From assembly GCF_000550805.1 (NCBI RefSeq), contig NZ_CP004353.1, forward strand, positions 2,790,001 to 2,854,000: DNA of 64,000 nucleotides. The letters run 5' to 3'. The notes under the pieces are model-generated. The model was not told the DNA's origin. It did not search any database and saw only the letters and a program-made list of their open reading frames with translations. The translations under genes and the position numbers were made by a program. Of the stretch, positions 52,184 through 59,776 are shown in pieces. The DNA is from Corynebacterium vitaeruminis DSM 20294. Lineage in GTDB: Bacteria; Actinomycetota; Actinomycetes; Mycobacteriales; Mycobacteriaceae. Each line of letters begins with the position of its first letter. Positions within the stretch are counted from its first letter, which is position 1.

Positions 52184-52906
52184 ATGAAAAAGATCACCGT
52201 TTCCGTAGCTGCCCTCGCTGCTCTCTCCACCCTCGCGCTCACCGCCTGCTCCAGCGGCACCTCCAGCGACCCGGGCGCGCCCGCCTCTACTGTGACCGTC
52301 ACGCAGTCACCGGCGCCCGCCAGCGTCGAGCCCCCGCCACCATCAACATCGCCGAGCGCGCAGCCCACGTCCTCTGCCAGCGCGAACAAGATCATCCCCG
52401 TCGAGGCACTGGAGACCCTGTGGGTGCCGTCGCTGTGCGGCAACGACGCCGCGACCCTCGTCGACGGCATGCTGCCCGCCGCCGCGATGAGAAACGTCGG
52501 CTCCGTGCCGGGGCTGTTGCGCATGGAGGACGAAACGCCGATGGGCGCGTACACGGACATCAACGGCGACGGCCGCGACGAGGCCGCGGTGGCCTATTAC
52601 TGCGACATGGGCGGCGTCTCCTGGCCCGCCCACCTGCTCGTTTACGACAACGACCTCAACTACATGACCACCGTCGACTTCAGCGACCTCGGCGGCTACG
52701 TCCAGGGCCGCGGCAACTTCATCTCGCTCCACTGGAACGACCACGCCATCCAGGTCGAGATGCTCGCAGGCACCGCCAACGACGCCGCCTGCTGCCCGAG
52801 CCGGAAGGTCACCGTGGAGCTCACCATGCCCGGAAACCAACCGGTCACGCGAATAATCGACGATGTCCCCTTTGAAGAACGCGTGTCGACACCTACGGGG
52901 GTTTGA
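52184..52906 (+). CDS. Secreted lipoprotein
   Basis: A 240-residue lipoprotein with a signal peptide and lipobox LTAC (C22), a Pro/Ser/Thr linker (about 25-68), and a folded C-terminal domain. The domain contains DINGDGRDEAAVAYYC (an EF-hand/FG-GAP-like calcium loop) and CCPSRKVTVEL. The calcium-loop reading is tentative. TACGGT six bases before the ATG suggests a leaderless transcript. No named family was recognised. Confidence 0.78.
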   Translation: MKKITVSVAALAALSTLALTACSSGTSSDPGAPASTVTVTQSPAPASVEPPPPSTSPSAQPTSSASANKIIPVEALETLWVPSLCGNDAATLVDGMLPAAAMRNVGSVPGLLRMEDETPMGAYTDINGDGRDEAAVAYYCDMGGVSWPAHLLVYDNDLNYMTTVDFSDLGGYVQGRGNFISLHWNDHAIQVEMLAGTANDAACCPSRKVTVELTMPGNQPVTRIIDDVPFEERVSTPTGV

Positions 52907-52916
52907 CCAGATTTCT

Positions 52917-52938
52917 TTACAGGTGTAACTCTTTACAC
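52917..52938 (+). promoter_or_regulatory. TetR operator abutting the start codon
   Basis: TTACAGGTGTAA (52917-52928) overlaps GTGTAACTCTTTACAC (52923-52938), giving three regularly placed half-sites that end directly at ATG 52939. The second palindrome covers the candidate -10 (TAACTC) of a leaderless promoter. Confidence 0.65.
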
Positions 52939-53508
52939 ATGGCAAGAAATTCCGCGTACCCGCAGCTCCTCGAGGCGGTCATCCGCCTCGCCCACGAGCG
53001 GGAGACCGCAACCATCACGGTGACCGACATCGTGAGGGAGGCGGGGGTCACCCGACCTACCTTTTATGCCGCCTTCACCGACCCGGCCAACGCCTTCACG
53101 CACGCGGCGGCCGAGGAGATCACGCGGGCGTTCGCCAGCTCCCCGAAGCCCCAGGCCACCCGCCAGTTCACCGAGGATGAGCTCGCGGCCTTCTTCGCCG
53201 AAGTGCTCGCTTACGTCGACGGCCACCGGTCCTTCTTTCAGCACGTCTCGCAAGGGCCCGGCGCGCACGACATCCTCAAGCACCTCATCGCCGCGCTGAG
53301 CGGACGCATCGCCGACTACTCACCCGCGGGATTGGCCCTGCAATCGGGCCCGCTACCAGCAGAGACAACCACAGAGGCCGTCGCGGCCGCCGTCGCCTGG
53401 ACCACTCTCAGCTGGGTCAACGAGTCCTCGCCGCGCCGCGTGCAAGAGATGGCAGACATCCTCGCGGGACTCGTTCTGCGTTTTTCTGCTCCAGGAGGAA
53501 AGGAATGA
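52939..53508 (+). CDS. TetR-family regulator
   Basis: A 189-residue regulator with an N-terminal HTH (about 8-52: ATITVTDIVREAGVTRPTFYAAF) and a variable C-terminal half. The start at 52939 follows a palindromic operator. The stop overlaps the ATG of the next frame (ATGA), as in a coupled operon, but that next gene is decayed, so the original target has been lost. Confidence 0.86.
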   Translation: MARNSAYPQLLEAVIRLAHERETATITVTDIVREAGVTRPTFYAAFTDPANAFTHAAAEEITRAFASSPKPQATRQFTEDELAAFFAEVLAYVDGHRSFFQHVSQGPGAHDILKHLIAALSGRIADYSPAGLALQSGPLPAETTTEAVAAAVAWTTLSWVNESSPRRVQEMADILAGLVLRFSAPGGKE

Positions 53509-53700
53509 CCACCTCCACCTTGACCATCATGCACACCGGCACCGTCGTCATCGACGAGGGGCCGCGCCCTGGGGTGGTCGTCGACGCCGCACAGGCGGAA
53601 CGCTCCCAAAAATGGGCGCTCGGTGGAAAAGGACCCGCGCTACCTGGGACCCATCGCCGACCGCGCCCCAGAGATCGCGCCCGCGGCCATCGGCTTGTAG
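53505..53700 (+). pseudogene. Remnant of an MBL-fold hydrolase gene
   Basis: Starts MTTSTLTIMHTGTVVIDE, the N-terminal strand pattern of metallo-beta-lactamase-fold lactonases. It loses the frame within about 45 codons, and another frame then reads VEKDPRYLGPIADRAPEI to a stop at 53698-53700. No HxHxDH metal motif remains. It looks like an internally deleted gene in operon with the TetR regulator; family assignment rests on the N-terminus only. Confidence 0.6.
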
Positions 53701-53715
53701 CGGAAACGCAACACA

Positions 53716-53741
53716 CCCTTCCACACCAGTTCGTGGAAGGG
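53716..53741 (+). terminator. Hairpin after the decayed hydrolase gene
   Basis: CCCTTCCAC and GTGGAAGGG form a nine-base-pair stem with an eight-base loop. There is no T-tract, so termination is uncertain. Confidence 0.4.
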
Positions 53742-53750
53742 CGATTGCGA

Positions 53751-53773
53751 ACCTTGGCCGTCGATAAGCACGC
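53751..53773 (-). repeat. Dispersed terminator-linked motif, copy N
   Basis: Minus strand GTGCTTATCGACGGCCAAGG, ten bases after the hairpin at 53716-53741. Confidence 0.65.
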
Positions 53774-53883
53774 TATGCCACTTCGGCCTCGCGTTTCTGT
53801 TCGGTCAACGCGCCGCGCCTACAGTGGGGGAGAACACGATTCGAACTCCGTGAAGCACCACAACTAACGCGTGAAAGGACGCC

Positions 53884-54957
53884 ATGCCACACCCCGAATC
53901 CCGCGCCCCGTGGTCCGACGTCCTCCGGTGGCTCATCGTCGTGCCCGTCTCGGCCGGGATCGGCTACGTTCTCGACGACCTCGGCATCCACGCTGCTTGG
54001 ATCGTGGCGGGCATCCTCGCCTCGGGCGCGATGGCGCTCGTCTCCCGGCGCGAGCTGCCGCTCAACGGCGCGGTCGAGCGCGCGGCCCGCGGCGTGATCG
54101 GCGTGCTCGCGGGACTTTCCCTCGTGGGCGTCGACTACGGCTCGATGCTGCACTTCATCGTGCCGGGCATCGTGGTCGCGCTGGTCACCGTGGGGATCGG
54201 GGTCGGCTCGGGCGTGCTGCTCTCGCGCCACGAGAAGGAGGTGAGCGTCGAGACGGGCATCCTCGGCATGCTCCCCGGCGGCTCCTCGACGCTGCCGGTC
54301 ATCGCGCGCGACACGGGAGCGGACTACCGGCTCGTGGCACTCTCGCAGTACCTGCGGCTACTCATCGTCTCGCTCACGCTGCCCGTGGTCGGCGGGCTCA
54401 CCTTCGGCAGCCCCCTCGATCTCAGCGGCCACGCCACGAACCCGCAGCTAGCGCCGACCCTCGTGCTCATCGCCATCGCGCTCATCGGCCCCTACATCGG
54501 CAAGGCGCTGCATTTCCCGGCACCCCACATCTTCGCCCCGCTTCTCATCACGCCGCTGGCCGCTCTCGCCTTCCACGACCCGAGCTCGATCGTGCTGCCG
54601 GAGCCGGTGCGGATCGTCGCGCTGCTCACCATCGGCTGGATGTGCGGCGGCGGGCTGTCGACCCGCTCGCTGAAGCTGTTCGGCAAGCAACTGCCGATGA
54701 CCATCGCCTGCATCGCCTTCACCATCCTCGCGTGTGCCGCGTCGGCGTGGGCGCTCATGCTGGTCACGGGCTCGACCTACTTCGAGGCCTACCTGGCGAC
54801 CAGCCCCGGCGGGCTGGAGACGGTCCTCGCGCTCGCCTCCGAGGGCGCGGTCGGCCCCATCGTGGTCAGCCTGCAGATCATCCGGCTCATCACCCTGCTC
54901 ATCATCGCGGGCTACCTGCCCACGATCATCGCGGTCATGCGCCGTTTCGGCCGCTAG
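53884..54957 (+). CDS. AbrB-family membrane protein
   Basis: A 357-residue protein with about ten helices in two repeats. The first half has GIHAAWIVAGILASGAMAL and MLPGGSSTLPVIARD; the second has FPAPHIFAPLLITPLAAL and ATSPGGLETVLALAS, each repeat ending in a PGG motif. These features define the AbrB (PF05145) family, a putative transporter family often mislabelled as ammonia monooxygenase. The substrate is unknown. GAAAGGA precedes the ATG. Confidence 0.87.
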   Translation: MPHPESRAPWSDVLRWLIVVPVSAGIGYVLDDLGIHAAWIVAGILASGAMALVSRRELPLNGAVERAARGVIGVLAGLSLVGVDYGSMLHFIVPGIVVALVTVGIGVGSGVLLSRHEKEVSVETGILGMLPGGSSTLPVIARDTGADYRLVALSQYLRLLIVSLTLPVVGGLTFGSPLDLSGHATNPQLAPTLVLIAIALIGPYIGKALHFPAPHIFAPLLITPLAALAFHDPSSIVLPEPVRIVALLTIGWMCGGGLSTRSLKLFGKQLPMTIACIAFTILACAASAWALMLVTGSTYFEAYLATSPGGLETVLALASEGAVGPIVVSLQIIRLITLLIIAGYLPTIIAVMRRFGR

Positions 54958-54982
54958 CAACACCCCTGCCAGACCCACACCC

Positions 54983-56416
54983 CTAGCTCAGCTCCGCCAC
55001 CAGCTCCTCAGGCAGAAGGTTGCCGTGCTCGAGCCCGGCCAGGCACTCGCGCGCGAACGCCGCCAGCGCCACGTTGGTGACGTAAATCCCCGGATCGTGC
55101 GGGTCCTCCTCCTTTGGCACCACCCTCGCGAGCGGCTCGGAGATGGCGTAGATCCGGTCGAAGACTAGGTCGCAGGCGAGCGGGTAGGCGCGCCTTCGGG
55201 GGAAGTATCCTTCGCCGAGGTCATCGAAGAGCTGTTCGTGCTCCTCCAGCCGGGTGCGGCTGCGCAGCTCCGCCAGGCGCGCTGCCGCCGCGTCCCCGTG
55301 GGCGATATAGAGGAAGGCGAGCACGGCGGTCACGAAGCGCTCGCCGCGCAGCGAGCGGAATCGCCCCGCGAGATGATGGGTGAACTCGATGTCCGTCAGC
55401 CGCAGCGCCCGGCGCGCGTCCACCGTGAAGACGATCCCCGGCTCCTCCTGCTCGCCCAGCCCGACCAGGCAAAACATCCTCTCGAGCAGGACCAGCGTCT
55501 CGCGATTGCCCCAGCCGGGATTGATCTCGTCGACCATCTCGAACGCCTCGGCCTCGGTCTCCTGGGATCGCACCGTGCCCGGCAGGATCTGCAGCAGCCC
55601 TTTGAGGGTGCGTCCCACGCGCTTCGCGTGAACGTCGGAAAGCATCGTGCAAACGGTTGCCTCGTGCCGGTGAATCATGGCCGTGAGCAGGGGACTCCCG
55701 AAATACTCGCCGAGCGCGTGCAGCACGCCGCGGCGGTCGGCCGCCCCCAGCAGGTTCTCCGCCACCGCCGGATCCAGAAACGCCGGTTGCTCCGAGAGCC
55801 TTCCGCTTGCGCGCTTGCTTGCCGACGCCTTCGGCTCCGCAACCACATCCACCTTCTTCACCGCGGGCATGGCGAAGCTCTTCTCCCACTCGTCGAAGGA
55901 GGCGAAGTCGCGCTGGACCTCGAGCGGGCAGATCTCACCGAAGGTGGCGCGGTAGGCCTCGGGGTTCTCCAGCGCGGCGAGCTCACCCGCAGCCGCGCGA
56001 TCGATGTCCCGCAGGATGGACGCCCAGGCCCGCGCGCCGCCGCAGTCCTCCAGCGGCGAGGTGCCGTGCCCGCGGACCAACGTCGCGCGCTTGCGGTAGC
56101 GCCGGTCGGTGCCCACGAGCCGGATGCTGTGGCGCCACTCATCATTGAAGTCGTAGGTGTAGACCAGCTCGCCCTCGGCAGATTCGAGCAGGTCACCGGC
56201 GGTAACTCCCCACTCGGGCAGCTCGTCGCCTGCGGACTCGGCGACCCAGCGCGACGGGCCCAGCGTGAAGGAATGCTGCTGCTCGTCGCGCCACGAGAAC
56301 GCCTTTTGCAGCACGAGGTGGAGGCCGTGGAGGGTGGTTTCCACGGGGATGTCTAGGATGCGAACGACTGGGCGGGGCACGTCGAGGAGCTCGACTCGCA
56401 GGCGCAGAGTGGGCAT
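54983..56416 (-). CDS. pRiA4b ORF-3-like protein with long C-terminal region (paralogue 1)
   Basis: A 477-residue protein. The N-terminal pRiA4b (IS1096 TnpR-like) domain spans about 1-190, with MPTLRLRVELLDVPRPVVRI, HLVLQKAFSW, YTYDFNDEWRH and ATLVRGHGTSPLEDCGG. The C-terminal ~280 residues are helical, with no recognised family, but align along their length with the gene at 56649. The function is unknown. ATG 56416 is chosen because CACAAT lies seven bases upstream, as in the paralogue. Confidence 0.83.
   Translation of the reverse strand: MPTLRLRVELLDVPRPVVRILDIPVETTLHGLHLVLQKAFSWRDEQQHSFTLGPSRWVAESAGDELPEWGVTAGDLLESAEGELVYTYDFNDEWRHSIRLVGTDRRYRKRATLVRGHGTSPLEDCGGARAWASILRDIDRAAAGELAALENPEAYRATFGEICPLEVQRDFASFDEWEKSFAMPAVKKVDVVAEPKASASKRASGRLSEQPAFLDPAVAENLLGAADRRGVLHALGEYFGSPLLTAMIHRHEATVCTMLSDVHAKRVGRTLKGLLQILPGTVRSQETEAEAFEMVDEINPGWGNRETLVLLERMFCLVGLGEQEEPGIVFTVDARRALRLTDIEFTHHLAGRFRSLRGERFVTAVLAFLYIAHGDAAAARLAELRSRTRLEEHEQLFDDLGEGYFPRRRAYPLACDLVFDRIYAISEPLARVVPKEEDPHDPGIYVTNVALAAFARECLAGLEHGNLLPEELVAELS
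55814..55834 (+). repeat. Dispersed motif, degenerate, copy O
   Basis: TTGCTTGCCGACGCCTTCGG, antisense within the first pRiA4b-like gene, at the linker between its two regions (codons for KASASKRAS). Confidence 0.45.
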
Positions 56417-56487
56417 GCGCCTCATTGTGGCAGAGGCACCCGACATCGGCAGCGCGAGCGCGAAAGCGGGGGGATTTCGATGCTTCC

Positions 56488-56506
56488 TGCGTATCGACGC
56501 CAAGGC
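56488..56506 (+). repeat. Dispersed motif, degenerate, copy P
   Basis: TGCGTATCGACGCCAAGGC, between the first pRiA4b-like gene and the VOC remnant. Confidence 0.5.
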
Positions 56507-56568
56507 CCCGGCCAACCGACCGCGGCGACCCACCGGAGTCCGGCAAAATCGCAGGTGGACCGTCCCGA

Positions 56569-56658
56569 ATGATCAAGCTCGGCCACGCCGACGTCTACGT
56601 CCTCGACCCCGAGGGCAACGACATCGAGATCGTCGCGGAGCGGGACGCTTACGCGTAG
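56569..56658 (+). pseudogene. C-terminal remnant of a VOC/glyoxalase gene
   Basis: Twenty-nine codons reading MIKLGHADVYVLDPEGNDIE then IVAERDAYA, the C-terminal strand and metal-ligand Glu region of a VOC protein. The rest of the domain is missing upstream, where only non-coding sequence precedes. It overlaps the stop of the second pRiA4b-like gene. A decayed fragment between two paralogues. Confidence 0.6.
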
Positions 56659-58217
56659 CGGCTCTCGCCCACCCCGAACGGCAGCAGCCACCGCGCGTCG
56701 AGGCTGCTCAGGCACTCCTTCGCAAAGGACACCAGCGCTGGGTGCTCCCTGACGCTGTTGGGGTCGAAGGGGTGGCTCACCGGAGGCATCACGAGGTGCA
56801 GCGCCTCCCGCAGCAGGCTGAACCGCTCGAAGAACTCCATTGCGCGCTGGCCTTCGCCGTCGATGCCCGGCGCGACGGGGAAGTAGGCGTCGATGATGGC
56901 GGAGAAGAACACGGCGAGCTCCTCATCGGGCGTGTGCCCGCGCAGCGCGCCGAGGCTGCGCATCGAGTCGTCGCCGTAGGCCAGCAGCAGGAGCACCAGT
57001 ACCGCGGTGATGTAGGGTTCGCCCTGGTCGCCGGGGATCCGCGCGGCAATCTCCCTGGCGAAATCGGGCTTATCCAGGGCGAGCACCTTGACGGTGTCCT
57101 CGGTGACGACGAACTCGTTGAGTCGGGCGTCGGCGACGCCGGAGGTGACGAACAGGAACTCGAGCTGGTTCCACGCCCAGTAGATGTCCTCCTCGTCCGT
57201 GCCGATGCCCAGAATCGCAAACACCTTGCGCATGACCTTCGTCGTCGAGCGCTTTTCCGTCATGGCGCGGAGCACGTCCTGCATCCGGCCGCCGATGAGT
57301 GCTAGGTGCTCCTCGGTGGGGGCGGACGCGGTCTCGTGGCGGTGGATCATCTCGGTGAGCAGGGGAGTGCCGAAGTAGTCGCCCAGCGCGCCGAGCACCC
57401 CGCGCTCCTGGGCGCGCTCGTAGAGCCGGCGCGCCACCTCGGGGTCCTCGAAGGCCGCCTGCTCGAAGGCAAGGTCCTCGCCGAGTTCGGGCAGGTGGCG
57501 GATCTGCATGCGCTGGTTGTGCATCGCGATCGCCTCCTCGTACGACAGGCCCTGGGTTTCGACCATGTCGCGGATCTGCGCGCCGACCAGCTCGGCTATG
57601 TTGACGTTCTCGAGGCTGCCCGGGTCCTCCGGCTCCGCGGCGACGTCGACCTTCTTCACGTCGACCGACGCCCAGTGGCGGTCGACGTCGCCAAACGACG
57701 CGAAGTGGGCATGCACGGCGGCGGGGCTGTCATCGCCGAAGGTCAGCTCGTAACCGGCCGGGTTGGCGAGCTTGTCGAACTTGCCCTGAGCTGCGAGATC
57801 GATGTCGTCGAGCACGCGTTCCCAGCCGCCCACGCCGCCGCAGTCCTCCAGGGGCGCGGCGCCTTGGCCGTCGACAAGCGTGGCCCTCTTGCGCGCGCGC
57901 CGATCCGTGCCGACGAGCGTGAGCCGATGCCGCCAATTGTCGCCGAAGTCGTAGGTGTAGGTGAGCTCGTCGCCGATCTCGTGCAGGAGCTCGCTGAGCA
58001 AGACGCCCGCCTCGGGCAGCGCCTCGAACTCCTCCGGCACCGGCGACCAGCGCCTCTCGCCTTGGGTGAACTCGTGCAGGTGGCTGTCGTGCCAGAAAAA
58101 GGCTGCTTGGAGCACGAGGTGGAGACCGTAAAGTGTGGTCTCAACTGGGACGTCAAGGGTGCGGACGACGGGTCGCGGCGCTTCGACAAGCTCCGCTTTG
58201 AGGCGCAGGGTAGGCAT
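56649..58217 (-). CDS. pRiA4b ORF-3-like protein with long C-terminal region (paralogue 2)
   Basis: A 522-residue protein with the same architecture as the gene at 54983: an N-terminal pRiA4b domain (1-190; MPTLRLKAELVEAPRPVVRT, YTYDFGDNWRH, APLEDCGG) and a helical C-terminal region. It carries an inserted stretch near 205-250 (ENVNIAELVGAQIRDMVETQG) absent from paralogue 1. CACAAT six bases before the ATG suggests a leaderless mRNA. Function unknown. Confidence 0.83.
   Translation of the reverse strand: MPTLRLKAELVEAPRPVVRTLDVPVETTLYGLHLVLQAAFFWHDSHLHEFTQGERRWSPVPEEFEALPEAGVLLSELLHEIGDELTYTYDFGDNWRHRLTLVGTDRRARKRATLVDGQGAAPLEDCGGVGGWERVLDDIDLAAQGKFDKLANPAGYELTFGDDSPAAVHAHFASFGDVDRHWASVDVKKVDVAAEPEDPGSLENVNIAELVGAQIRDMVETQGLSYEEAIAMHNQRMQIRHLPELGEDLAFEQAAFEDPEVARRLYERAQERGVLGALGDYFGTPLLTEMIHRHETASAPTEEHLALIGGRMQDVLRAMTEKRSTTKVMRKVFAILGIGTDEEDIYWAWNQLEFLFVTSGVADARLNEFVVTEDTVKVLALDKPDFAREIAARIPGDQGEPYITAVLVLLLLAYGDDSMRSLGALRGHTPDEELAVFFSAIIDAYFPVAPGIDGEGQRAMEFFERFSLLREALHLVMPPVSHPFDPNSVREHPALVSFAKECLSSLDARWLLPFGVGESRYA
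57861..57880 (-). repeat. Dispersed motif in pRiA4b paralogue 2, copy Q
   Basis: Minus strand CGCTTGTCGACGGCCAAGGC encodes LVDGQG, where paralogue 1 has LVRGHG; the motif is present in only one of the two genes. Confidence 0.5.
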
Positions 58218-58274
58218 GCGTCCATTGTGACAGAAATCAAACTAGCGCGAGCGAAAAGCGGCCCTAAGGTGGCA

Positions 58275-58296
58275 TTTTCGCTTATCGACGCCAAGG
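58275..58296 (+). repeat. Dispersed terminator-linked motif, copy R
   Basis: TTTTCGCTTATCGACGCCAA followed by GG, upstream of the second pRiA4b-like gene. Confidence 0.65.
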
Positions 58297-58465
58297 TTCT
58301 CCCCGTAATTCGCAAGAATTCACACAATTCATAAAAATCATAAAAATCACAAGACTTCATAAGCTCGCGGTCGCGATCGTTCGCGTGAGCCCCTTCCGGG
58401 TGGCTCTTCATACGACTCCACCCTGCTGCCCTGGGCTGTGACCGAGCGTGCTTTCCCAGAATCCA

Positions 58466-58528
58466 CGCATCTGCGGGGTAGCACATCTGACCACCTGGGT
58501 GTTTTCGGTCGCACACCCCACAGATGCG
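58466..58528. other. Hairpin 1 with conserved loop
   Basis: CGCATCTGCGGGGT (58466-58479) pairs with ACCCCACAGATGCG (58515-58528), one wobble/mismatch in 14. The 35-base loop contains ATCTGACCACCTG, which recurs exactly in hairpin 2. No T-tract follows, so it is not a simple terminator. Confidence 0.6.
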
Positions 58529-58571
58529 CGGCGAAAGGTGGGCTGGACACCCCGCGCTGAAAATAAGCGCT

Positions 58572-58630
58572 TCTTTGACAGGCTTCAGATCTGACCACCT
58601 GCGAGTTTGCGATCTCTCACCCGTCAAAGA
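58572..58630. other. Hairpin 2 with the same loop 13-mer
   Basis: TCTTTGACAGG (58572-58582) pairs with CCCGTCAAAGA (58620-58630), one mismatch in 11. The stem sequence is unrelated to hairpin 1, but the loop repeats ATCTGACCACCTG followed by a similarly spaced GTTT-CG-TC-C-CACCC. Confidence 0.6.
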
Positions 58631-58885
58631 TTCGCGTTTTTGGCACGAAGGCACAAGAGACGTCCGAAAAGCCGGGCCACCTAGCATGGCCGGGAGTAGC
58701 TGCCGCCCAGCCAAGCCTGTCCGGAGGCCACGAGCACGGGGCTAGTTACCGAGCCGTACGGAACGGAAACAGCAGCTAAAGCGGGATGTTGGCTGCAAAG
58801 AACTGGGCCACCCCTGCCTCCTTGCGCGAGTCATTTCTTCCAACGCCAAGGTTTCTCGCCCTAGGGTCTATCCACCGCCCCTTTT

Positions 58886-58915
58886 AACTGGTAATAACAA
58901 GTATAAGTGCCAGTT
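58886..58915 (+). promoter_or_regulatory. Promoter and operator-like dyad of the PTS operon
   Basis: AACTGG (58886-58891) and CCAGTT (58910-58915) flank a candidate -10 TATAAG (58902-58907), 43 bases upstream of the EIIA-EIIB start. Repressor control is plausible; no regulator gene is adjacent. Confidence 0.45.
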
Positions 58916-58957
58916 CATAAGCCTATTGCTGGCCCCATCAGTAAGAGGAGGACATCT

Positions 58958-59764
58958 ATGTCCATGCTGAATGAATTGCTCGCGAAGGGCGCCGTGGATC
59001 TCCACGGCCGCGCGAGCACCTGGGAGGAGGCCATCCGCGCCGCGGGCCACCTCCTTGAGGACGCGGGTACCATCGCCCCGGCATACACCGACGCGATGGT
59101 CCAGTCCATCAGGGACAACGGGCCCTACATCGTCGTGGCGCCAGGCTTCGCGTTCGCCCACGCCAGGCCGTCTGAATCGGTGCTGAAAACGTCCATCTCG
59201 TGGGTTCGCCTCGACACGCCCGTCGAGTTCGGGCACAAGTCCAACGACCCGGTGAGCCTCGTCGTGGCGCTCGCGGCCCAGGATTCCACGGCCCACATCA
59301 ACGCCATGAAGGAGCTGGCAAGCATCCTCGGCCACCCGACCGCCCGCGCGAAGCTCGACACGGTCGGCTCGGAGGAGGAATTGCGGGCGGTGCTCCTTGG
59401 CGTCGATAAGCGGGAAAGTAGAGGGGATACGGCCGCAACCGCGGCGGCGACCGGGCACCACGCCGACTCCGTCGCCTCCAAGGGCAAGATCTTGACCGTC
59501 TGCGGCAACGGGCTGGGCACCTCGCTGTTCCTGAAAAACACCCTTGAGCAGGTGCTCGACGAGTGGGGCTGGGGCAAGTACCTCTCGGTCGAGGCCACCG
59601 ACACCATCTCAGCGAAAGGCCGCGCCAAGGAGGCCGACTTCCTGCTCACCTCCGGCGAGATCGCCGCAACCCTTGGCGACGTCGGCGTCCCCGTCCATGT
59701 CATCGAGGACTTCACCTCCATGCCCGAAATCGACTCCGCCCTCCGCGAGCTCTACGACGTGTAA
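58958..59764 (+). CDS. PTS EIIA-EIIB fusion, ascorbate type
   Basis: A 268-residue cytoplasmic phosphotransfer protein. EIIA occupies about 1-147, with phospho-accepting H68 in FAFAHARP. A flexible linker (148-174) leads to EIIB, with phospho-accepting C182 in TVCGNGLGTSL. Phosphate passes from HPr to H68, then C182, then the sugar acid bound by EIIC. GAGGAGG lies seven bases before the ATG. The linker start coincides with an antisense copy of the dispersed motif. It is cotranscribed with the EIIC gene 12 bases downstream. Confidence 0.9.
   Translation: MSMLNELLAKGAVDLHGRASTWEEAIRAAGHLLEDAGTIAPAYTDAMVQSIRDNGPYIVVAPGFAFAHARPSESVLKTSISWVRLDTPVEFGHKSNDPVSLVVALAAQDSTAHINAMKELASILGHPTARAKLDTVGSEEELRAVLLGVDKRESRGDTAATAAATGHHADSVASKGKILTVCGNGLGTSLFLKNTLEQVLDEWGWGKYLSVEATDTISAKGRAKEADFLLTSGEIAATLGDVGVPVHVIEDFTSMPEIDSALRELYDV
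59397..59414 (-). repeat. Dispersed motif in the EIIA-EIIB linker, copy S
   Basis: Minus strand TCCCGCTTATCGACGCCAAG, read in frame on the plus strand as LGVDKRE exactly where EIIA ends and the linker begins. Confidence 0.5.
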
Positions 59765-59776
59765 AGGAGAACCATC

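Larger units (their letters stand above)
58297..58885. other. Non-coding region with two unusual hairpins
   Basis: No credible gene. It holds a short direct repeat (CATAAAAATCATAAAAATCA near 58330), the two hairpins at 58466-58528 and 58572-58630, and a degenerate motif-like CCAACGCCAAGG at 58840. The rest shows no recognised feature. Confidence 0.5.

Noticed and set aside
53505..53867. A 120-codon intact protein after the TetR gene
   Set aside because: The N-terminus looks like an MBL-fold protein but the rest is Arg/Pro-rich shadow-like sequence, while another frame carries a plausible C-terminus; called a decayed gene instead.
58466..58630. The repeated hairpins as a CRISPR array
   Set aside because: Only two units, no spacers of constant length, unrelated stems, and no cas genes.
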